Source: DATBRC01 sp036560485 (GTDB lineage: Bacteria; Pseudomonadota; Gammaproteobacteria; Burkholderiales; Burkholderiaceae_D). Taken from it: a DNA stretch of 20,430 bases. The DNA lies in NCBI GenBank assembly GCA_036560485.1, contig DATBRC010000042.1, positions 1 through 20,430 on the forward strand, read 5' to 3'. The notes under the pieces are model-generated. The model was not told the origin of the DNA, made no database searches, and saw only the letters and a program-made list of their open reading frames with translations. Position 1 is the stretch's first letter. Every line of letters starts with the position of its first letter. The translations under genes were made by a program, and so were the position numbers. Shown here in pieces: positions 14,302 through 20,430 of the stretch.

Positions 14302-16245
14302 ATGGGAAGTGCAGCAACTTTTTCCGAATCAGTCGATGCGGTAACCGCCTACCTCGAAGTCACCGGCTCAGGTGCAATCGATCCTACCGTGTTTTCGCTC
14401 CATGATGAAGTAGTCATAGGGCGCGACCCGCAAGATTCTCTGGCATCCGACCGCTTCCTTTGCATTCCTGAACATACGATCAGCCGACGGCATGCGCGCA
14501 TCAAGCGCCGCGGCGATACTTATTACGTAGAAGATCTCGGCTCATTCAACGGTACTTTCGTTCAAGGAAAACGGCTCAACCCCGGCACATGGCATCCGCT
14601 GGCGGATGGCGATGAACTTTACCTGTCAACCATTCAACTTGTTTTCCATTCATTACTGGTATCGGCACGTCCAAGTGTGCCAACCATCATTACCAAATCG
14701 CTGGATGCAACACAGTTTGCAAAATCACTCGACATCGTTCCTGATGCAGGCAAGAGCGATTTGCAGCGCACTGTCCAGAAACTTCATGCAATGGCGCAAG
14801 TAAGCATCGCACTCGGGGCGGTGAAGGACCAGGCGACATTGATCGAAAAGATCATGAACTTCATCTTCGAGCTGTTTCCGTTGGCGGAACGCGCCTTCAT
14901 TTTGATGAAAAAAAATGACGGCAAGGAACCTGTGCCGGTAGCTGCCCGGCGGCGCGACGGCACAACCGAGGATCCGGAACAGGTCAGGATGTCGCGCACG
15001 ATCGTCAATGAAGTTCTGAATAAAAAACAATCGATCCTGTCAGTCGACACCTTGTCGGATCGCCACTTCGGCACACAGGAATCCGTAATCGATCAAGCGA
15101 TCCGCAGCGTCATGTGCGTGCCGCTGCTGCTGGAAGATGAATGCCTGGGAATGATCCAGGTCGATACGTCATCCGATCCTTACGCATTCAAGGAGCAGGA
15201 TCTGGAAATGCTGATTGGTGTCTGTGCAGAGACTGCAGTTGCGCTGAAAAATTTCCAGTTGTATTCCGATATAGAACGTTTGCTGGATGGATTTGTGCGC
15301 GCTTCGGTGCAGGCAATCGAAGAGCGCGATCCGGTGACCGCCGGTCATTCGTTCCGGGTTGCAGGCTATGCCGAACATCTGGCAGTGGCGGTAGACCGTG
15401 CCGACAGTCCCGATCTGCGCAACATTATGTTCAGCAAAGACCAGTTGCGCGAGATTCGCTATGCGGCGCTGTTGCACGATTTTGGCAAGGTCGGTGTACG
15501 TGAGCATGTGTTGCGTAAAGAGAAAAAACTCCATCACTATGAAATGCATCAACTGGAAAATCGCTTCAAATACGCGCGCTCATGCCTGGAGCGGCAAGCA
15601 TATAGAAAACTGGCTGATATGCACTCGCAGCGCGAGTTGAGCATTGCAGCCTTCAGGGAAGAACGAAGAAAAATTGAACAAGGCTTGCAAGAAGAATTCG
15701 AACGTCTCGATCAATTTTTCGAAACGATAAGACGTGCGAATGAACCTGCTATCTCGTATTGCGATGCGCTTGATTTGACCGATGTATGCAATTTCTCTTT
15801 TCACCCGTCCGATGATTTGGCGCTACCGCTGCTGGAACAAGCTGAAATCTCGGCATTGCGCATTGCCAAAGGTTGTTTGACGCCGGATGAGCGCCGGCAA
15901 ATCGAATCGCATGTTGCCGATTCCTATTCCTTCCTGATTTTGATTCCATGGACACGCGACTTGGCTGGTGTGCCTGCGATTGCGCATGGCCATCACGAGA
16001 AGCTCGACGGTTCCGGTTATCCGATGGGATTGCGCGATGGTCAAATCAGTACGCAAACACGGATCCTGACCATTTGCGACATCTTCGATGCATTGACCGC
16101 CGGAGACCGGCCGTACAAGAAAGCGGTTCCGGTGGAGCAGGCGCTCGATTTGATGGCGACGGAATGCTGGGCAGGAAAGATTGATTCAAGATTATTCAAG
16201 ACATTTGTCGATGCCAAGGTTTGGTCTTCTACCGAGAATTTATAA
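14302..16245 (+). CDS. FHA-GAF-HD-GYP protein, probable c-di-GMP phosphodiesterase
   Basis: 647 residues, no membrane segment; SD GGGGGAGG just before the ATG. FHA domain about 36-115 with SRRHARI (61-67) and GSFNGTFVQG (80-89), which binds phospho-threonine. GAF domain about 175-316, a small-ligand sensor. HD-GYP domain about 325-640: H349-x-x-R, HDFGKVGV (392-399), H537, HHEKLDGSGYP (564-574) and DIFDALTAGDRPYKKA. The metal and c-di-GMP residues are kept, so it should hydrolyse c-di-GMP. The domain is split by an insert of about 118 residues (406-524), mostly charged helix, between VLRK and CLTPDERRQ. First gene of a coupled set with the NodT-type and FHA genes: 1 nt separates its stop from the next ATG. 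The FHA part suggests recruitment or control by a Thr kinase such as the one at 5908 (inference). Confidence 0.92.
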   Translation: MGSAATFSESVDAVTAYLEVTGSGAIDPTVFSLHDEVVIGRDPQDSLASDRFLCIPEHTISRRHARIKRRGDTYYVEDLGSFNGTFVQGKRLNPGTWHPLADGDELYLSTIQLVFHSLLVSARPSVPTIITKSLDATQFAKSLDIVPDAGKSDLQRTVQKLHAMAQVSIALGAVKDQATLIEKIMNFIFELFPLAERAFILMKKNDGKEPVPVAARRRDGTTEDPEQVRMSRTIVNEVLNKKQSILSVDTLSDRHFGTQESVIDQAIRSVMCVPLLLEDECLGMIQVDTSSDPYAFKEQDLEMLIGVCAETAVALKNFQLYSDIERLLDGFVRASVQAIEERDPVTAGHSFRVAGYAEHLAVAVDRADSPDLRNIMFSKDQLREIRYAALLHDFGKVGVREHVLRKEKKLHHYEMHQLENRFKYARSCLERQAYRKLADMHSQRELSIAAFREERRKIEQGLQEEFERLDQFFETIRRANEPAISYCDALDLTDVCNFSFHPSDDLALPLLEQAEISALRIAKGCLTPDERRQIESHVADSYSFLILIPWTRDLAGVPAIAHGHHEKLDGSGYPMGLRDGQISTQTRILTICDIFDALTAGDRPYKKAVPVEQALDLMATECWAGKIDSRLFKTFVDAKVWSSTENL

Positions 16246-16246
16246 A

Positions 16247-17848
16247 ATGACTGATACTCACTATTTTTCGCAGCCGTTGAAATTCATTCATAAGTTGGCA
16301 GGCGTGGCTAAGTTTGATCACTACCGGAACAATATCTCCGTCGTTCCCGCGAAGGCGGGAATCCATAAGCCGGTAGAACAAGCAGCCTCAGTATGGATTC
16401 CCGCCTTCGCGGGAACGACGGATAACCGGAGGTTTGGGAGTTACGGCTTCCTTGCGCGCGTTAAAAATGCTCTGATTGCAAGCCTGTGCATAGTTTCATT
16501 ATGCAGTTGTGCCGACGTCAGCATGGCGCCATATAAGCGGCCGGAAACCGCTGCCAAAGCTTCATGGTCGCGGCCTGCGGAAGTGTCAGCAGCCGAAACA
16601 ATCACGCCGTATTGGTGGAGAGAATTCCGCGACCCAACTCTGGATGAGCTGGTCGACAAGGCGATTGCCGGTAACATCGATATCAAAATCCTGGCGGCAC
16701 GGATCCAGGTAGCCAATGCACAAATCGGCGAAGCACACGCGGGCGCATTACCGACCGCCGATCTGGGCGCAGGTGCCGACTTCGAAAAAAGCACGGGTCA
16801 GAAGTTTTCAAAACAATTCAATGTCGGCAGCCAGGTCAATTGGGATATTGACGTATGGGGCAAAGTCGAGAAAGGTGTGCAGGCACAGAAGGCTGAATAC
16901 AAAGCCTCTGAAGCGGACTGGCGCGCCGGCTATCTGACGCTGGTTTCCGATGTATCGACCACCTATTTCCAAATCCTGCAATTTGACGAACAAATCGAAC
17001 AGCAGCAAAAAACACTCGACAAGAACAGGCAGATATTAGGAATCTATGAAGCGATGTCGGCCAATGGGTTATTGCCCAATACGCGCGTGCTGCAACAGCG
17101 TGCCGAGATCAATCGGCTGACCAATGATCTGATCGAGTTGCACCGTTCACGCGATTTACTGGGCAATGCGCTCGCTACGCTGCTGGGTATCCCGGCCGGC
17201 AACTTCACGATACCGGCCGGGCATTTGCAAGAGAAAGTGCAAGTGCCGATTGTGCCTGCCGGTGTTCCTTCGCAAGTACTCAAGCGCAGGCCGGATGTGG
17301 TCGCAGCGGAATACCGCGTGCTGGAAGCATACGACCTGGTGGGGCAAGCGAAGCTGGCGCAATTGCCGTCGATCAGTTTGACGGGGCGAGGCGGGTCTTC
17401 CAGTTTTGCGCTGACTGATTTACTGAAAAGCTTCACATTCGGCCTACTGCCGAGCATCAATATTCCGCTGCTTGATCCTGGCGTTAAAGCACATGTAAAA
17501 ACCACTGAAGCACAAACCAAGGTGGTCGAGCAACAATATCGCGGCACTGTCATTGGCGCATTCAAGGAAGTGGAAGATGCACTTGTCAATCTCGATGCGC
17601 ATAAAAAACAGCGCATTGAATTGCAACAGCAAAATGATCATTTGAAAACCGTCGCCGAACAAATTGAAGCGCAAGTCAGGGAAGGCGTTGTGTCCCAATT
17701 GGAATTATTCGAGACGGAACGTTCACTATTGGCAGCACAACTGGCATTACTGGCCAATCATCAGCAAATCCTGTCGGATACGGTAACGCTGTACAAGGTG
17801 CTGGGCGGCGGTTGGCCGAATACCGATGTAGCAAATGCGAGTAAATGA
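16247..17848 (+). CDS. NodT-family outer-membrane efflux lipoprotein with repeat-encoded N-terminus
   Basis: 533 residues from ATG at 16247, 1 nt after the previous stop; an ATG at 16181 would overlap the upstream gene. The lipoprotein signal (ALIASLCIVSLCSC, lipid Cys88) begins only about residue 72. Residues 32-58 are encoded by an inverted repeat (VVPAKAGIH and WIPAFAGTT). No ATG, GTG or TTG lies in frame between the repeat and the signal, so every possible start is upstream of the repeat. The mature part is a TolC-like outer-membrane factor with two OEP repeats: YWWREFRDPTLDELV, WDIDVWGK, VPSQVLKRRPDVVAAEYR and LYKVLGGGW are typical of NodT-type RND outer-membrane factors. Such proteins form the outer-membrane channel of tripartite exporters, but no RND pump or adaptor is encoded nearby. 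It shares an ATGA overlap with the next gene. Confidence 0.88.
   Translation: MTDTHYFSQPLKFIHKLAGVAKFDHYRNNISVVPAKAGIHKPVEQAASVWIPAFAGTTDNRRFGSYGFLARVKNALIASLCIVSLCSCADVSMAPYKRPETAAKASWSRPAEVSAAETITPYWWREFRDPTLDELVDKAIAGNIDIKILAARIQVANAQIGEAHAGALPTADLGAGADFEKSTGQKFSKQFNVGSQVNWDIDVWGKVEKGVQAQKAEYKASEADWRAGYLTLVSDVSTTYFQILQFDEQIEQQQKTLDKNRQILGIYEAMSANGLLPNTRVLQQRAEINRLTNDLIELHRSRDLLGNALATLLGIPAGNFTIPAGHLQEKVQVPIVPAGVPSQVLKRRPDVVAAEYRVLEAYDLVGQAKLAQLPSISLTGRGGSSSFALTDLLKSFTFGLLPSINIPLLDPGVKAHVKTTEAQTKVVEQQYRGTVIGAFKEVEDALVNLDAHKKQRIELQQQNDHLKTVAEQIEAQVREGVVSQLELFETERSLLAAQLALLANHQQILSDTVTLYKVLGGGWPNTDVANASK
16338..16421. repeat. 30-bp perfect inverted repeat (REP-like) inside a CDS
   Basis: Arms 16338-16367 and 16392-16421 are exact reverse complements, around a 24-nt loop. 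The core TTCCCGCGAAGGCGGGAA is itself palindromic. Repeats with this core are dispersed in many proteobacteria and are known to turn up in frame, giving VVPAKAG/WIPAFAG-type peptides. Confidence 0.9.
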
Positions 17849-20370
17849 AGCCCGTCCGAAACATGACGCCTGACGTAGCGCCAGCTGCCGAGCGCGGGAT
17901 GAATCGCATTATCACGAACCAGGAACCGACGATTCTGCTCAAGGCCATATCGCATCCGGAGTTGGGCGACATTCGTATCGATGAAATTCTATTTGCGGTC
18001 GGCCGCGAAGAGGCGCCATTCGATTCTTATGCGCCGGATATCATCGCTGACCTGTCGCGCAGGCATGCAAGGATTTTTTGCGAATACGGTAGCGTGTATC
18101 TGGCGGATCTGGAAAGCAAAAACGGCACCACCATTAACGGCATTAATGTGCAACACAAAATCAGCCGCTTGCAAAATGGCGATGAAGTTTGCTTTGGACG
18201 TACGCTGACATATCGGGTACAACTCGGCAACCGCGCACCGACGCCGCAACGCGTCGCCAAACTGTCATCATTGACATTGACACCTCAACAGAGCGGCACA
18301 GGACTGCAACCGATCGCCATCACGCAGTTTCCATTCTTGATCAGTAAAACCGACGACACATTTGCTCGTTACAAGGAGGCGCAGCCGCATCAGGTCAACT
18401 ATATCTCGCGCCGCCATGCGCATATTTTTTTGAAAGGCGGCTTGCCTTTTGTCGAAGACCTGGGCAGCACCAACGGCACCTTCGTGAACGGCAATCGGCT
18501 GGACGAACATGCCGTTGCGTTGAAAGAGGGCGACTTGCTCGCATTTGGCGGTCATCATTTTGTGTACAACGTCAGCCTGCAAAAGGAAGATCAGCAGATT
18601 GACCCGACGGTAACGATGTTAAGCCCTCTTGCCGCAAGTGCTGCCAATCGTATCGGCGATACCGACAAAACCACTTTTGTTGCATCTGCAGGTTCGTTCC
18701 TTGATATTTTCTGCGTCGATCCAGCGCCACATCAGGACGATGAAGCGAACAGCGAAGTCGCGCAGCAGGTTGATGATGTCGGCAAAGACACGCAGAAAAA
18801 TAAACGAAAGGATAAAGCGCGCAGCAAATCAGCGATCTTTATAGCTGAGCTGGCGGCGGCTTTTGCAGGAAACGAAAATTACAGCAAGAAACGAATGTTT
18901 AAATGGGGCGCCATGCTCGCCATAATGATAGGTGTGCTTGCATCCGCACTGTATTTCAATGGCATGTCTGAACGAACATTGCAAAATTTGATTGACCGTG
19001 GTGACTATGCACAAGCAGCAAAACTAGCCAGTGTAAAACTGCAGCAGGATCCCGACAACGCGCAATTCAAAACATTGGGTAGCGAAGCACTGCTCAAAGC
19101 CTACGTGCCGCAATGGTTGACGCAATTGAAGACGCGTGATTACGACCATGCAGGCACTACCTTGTCTATGATGAAGCAACTCGGCCGCCAAAATCCGGAC
19201 GTGTTGCCTTTGGTCGGTGAACTTGAATGGATGGGTAACCTGGAGCAATTCATCATGGGCAGAGGCGGTATGGATGCACCGATACGCATCTATACGGACG
19301 AGGACAAGATAAAGATGCTGCTTGCGCGCTGGAATGACGATACGCAAGGACATCAAAGAGCGTTTGACGCCATTGCGACGGCGGTGCCGCAATTCAAGGA
19401 TCCCTACGCGGAAGCGCTCAGTCATGTGCGCAAATTGCAAAGTGATGATGCAGTATATTTGCCGGCTATCGAACGTTTGAAAGCATCCATCAGCTCGGAG
19501 TTGAATGACAATCATCCGGAAGCGTTGGAAGCAATACTGAAAGAGTATTCTGAAAAATATCCTCGGATCGGTGGATTGGAAAATGTGCGTCAGGATATGC
19601 GCCAGTACTCGGCAATCGACAACGCGTTGCATACACAAAATCTGGGTGCGCTGAATACGCTCCTGATAAAGTCAAAATTATCCACGCCGCCATTTCAAGC
19701 CAAACTGAATAGTTTGAAATCGAGCAATCAGTTTCCTCCGGCAGACGTGATAGCGCAGTATCAAGCCGTATCCAAAGCCTGGCAGGCCGGCGATACGCAA
19801 CAAGCATTCGACGGATTGCAAAAAATTTCGGGTTCGTGGGCGGATGCCGCTACCAAGCAGCTCGAGAAAAAGAAGAATATAGCCGAGCAATTCGCAGCAT
19901 TGCAAAAGTCGCGTGGCACCAACGGATATGACGAGCGCCTGTTGGCATTTTATGGATCGCTCGATCCGGATGAAGATGTGTATTTTATGCGCGCTATCGA
20001 AGCGGACATGGGCCAGTACAAGGAAAAAGCGCTGGGGCAAGCACGCGAGTTGCTGACAAAGGCGCAAACACTGTGGCAACAATATCAGAAGAGCGGCCCG
20101 ATCGAAGGCACGCAGCGGCTCGATTCCGTGATCTCCAGCCAGTTCAAGACAAAAGCGCAGCTATTGTCTGATGCCGATCGGAACGCGCAACAAGGAGAAC
20201 AAATTTATACACAATTGAAAATGGAACAACCGGCAGAATGGCGCAAAGTTGAAGATGAAATCAAGAACGAAGCCGAGCAGCAACGAAAAGCGCTGATAGA
20301 AGCACGTGACGTGCTGGAGCCTCGTCTGTTCAAGGCAAAGCTGGCGTTGCTCGGTGGCCAAACAAAATGA
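17845..20370 (+). CDS. Membrane protein with two FHA domains and a long helical C-terminus
   Basis: 841 residues; start ATG at 17845 overlaps the previous stop by 4 nt (ATGA), so translation is probably coupled; ATG at 17863 or 17899 is possible. FHA 1, about 35-126, has SRRHARI (71-77) and SKNGTTING (91-99). FHA 2, about 160-245, has SRRHAHI (188-194) and GSTNGTFVNG (207-216). Both keep the Arg/Ser/Asn that bind phospho-threonine. An acidic then Lys/Arg-rich linker (290-330) precedes one membrane helix (about 352-371). The remaining 470 residues are predominantly helical with a TPR-like start (DRGDYAQAAKLASVKLQQDP) and a charged helical end. With the FHA domains in the cytoplasm, this part would be periplasmic. 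I know no named family for the C-terminal part. It could be a scaffold joining kinase signalling to the NodT-type channel encoded just upstream (inference). Confidence 0.9.
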   Translation: MKPVRNMTPDVAPAAERGMNRIITNQEPTILLKAISHPELGDIRIDEILFAVGREEAPFDSYAPDIIADLSRRHARIFCEYGSVYLADLESKNGTTINGINVQHKISRLQNGDEVCFGRTLTYRVQLGNRAPTPQRVAKLSSLTLTPQQSGTGLQPIAITQFPFLISKTDDTFARYKEAQPHQVNYISRRHAHIFLKGGLPFVEDLGSTNGTFVNGNRLDEHAVALKEGDLLAFGGHHFVYNVSLQKEDQQIDPTVTMLSPLAASAANRIGDTDKTTFVASAGSFLDIFCVDPAPHQDDEANSEVAQQVDDVGKDTQKNKRKDKARSKSAIFIAELAAAFAGNENYSKKRMFKWGAMLAIMIGVLASALYFNGMSERTLQNLIDRGDYAQAAKLASVKLQQDPDNAQFKTLGSEALLKAYVPQWLTQLKTRDYDHAGTTLSMMKQLGRQNPDVLPLVGELEWMGNLEQFIMGRGGMDAPIRIYTDEDKIKMLLARWNDDTQGHQRAFDAIATAVPQFKDPYAEALSHVRKLQSDDAVYLPAIERLKASISSELNDNHPEALEAILKEYSEKYPRIGGLENVRQDMRQYSAIDNALHTQNLGALNTLLIKSKLSTPPFQAKLNSLKSSNQFPPADVIAQYQAVSKAWQAGDTQQAFDGLQKISGSWADAATKQLEKKKNIAEQFAALQKSRGTNGYDERLLAFYGSLDPDEDVYFMRAIEADMGQYKEKALGQARELLTKAQTLWQQYQKSGPIEGTQRLDSVISSQFKTKAQLLSDADRNAQQGEQIYTQLKMEQPAEWRKVEDEIKNEAEQQRKALIEARDVLEPRLFKAKLALLGGQTK

Positions 20371-20395
20371 ATCATATAGAACTTACGCAATTACT

Positions 20396-20430
20396 CCCTC
20401 TCCCACATCAGTGGGAGAGGGTTGGGGTGA
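20396..20430. repeat. REP-like palindromic repeat, copy 3, cut by window edge
   Basis: Hairpin CCTCTCCCAC-ATCA-GTGGGAGAGG followed by GTTGGGGTGA, same family and orientation as the unit at 8006-8044. It starts 25 bp after the stop of the last gene and could act as its transcript end. Confidence 0.8.

Noticed and set aside
16338..16421. Inverted repeat considered as a transposon end pair
   Set aside because: Only a 24-nt interior and an internally palindromic core; it is a REP-type hairpin pair rather than IS ends.

Overview
The window looks like a chromosomal stretch from a mesophilic betaproteobacterium, most likely Burkholderiales and perhaps the Oxalobacteraceae. This rests on the mix of families (MASE1 GGDEF-EAL hybrid, FHA/HD-GYP protein, NodT-type lipoprotein, DUF4399, SPINDLY-like glycosyltransferase), the moderate GC content and several families of intergenic palindromes. 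No marker gene fixes the genus. I saw no rRNA, tRNA or CRISPR array.

Left part (1-5191, all minus strand): a truncated membrane diguanylate cyclase at the edge, three small proteins with double-glycine leader peptides (two close paralogues plus one divergent), and a 1017-residue MASE1-PAS-PAS-GGDEF-EAL protein with intact c-di-GMP synthesis and hydrolysis motifs. A 716-bp AT-rich region with several inverted repeats then leads to the next block.

Middle part (5908-12711): a membrane serine/threonine kinase with a C-terminal DUF4384-like domain converges on a TPR/GT41 (SPINDLY/OGT-type) glycosyltransferase. Next comes a small membrane protein followed by a convincing integron attC site, that is, a lone gene cassette with no integrase in view. 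A cupin gene converges on a periplasmic SUMF1/FGE-fold protein across a strong bidirectional terminator.

Right part (13215-20370, all plus strand): two tandem exported DUF4399 proteins, then a tightly coupled set consisting of an FHA-GAF-HD-GYP protein, a NodT-type outer-membrane lipoprotein and a protein with two FHA domains, one membrane segment and a long helical C-terminus.

Two signalling themes recur: c-di-GMP (two GGDEF proteins, one EAL, one HD-GYP) and phospho-threonine (one kinase, three FHA domains). The HD-GYP protein carries an FHA domain and so could link the two. Palindromic repeats have shaped gene ends: one supplies the last codons of the glycosyltransferase and another is translated inside the N-terminus of the NodT protein. 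The best candidates for something undescribed are the tandem double-glycine peptides, the lone attC cassette and the FHA/HD-GYP/NodT/FHA operon.
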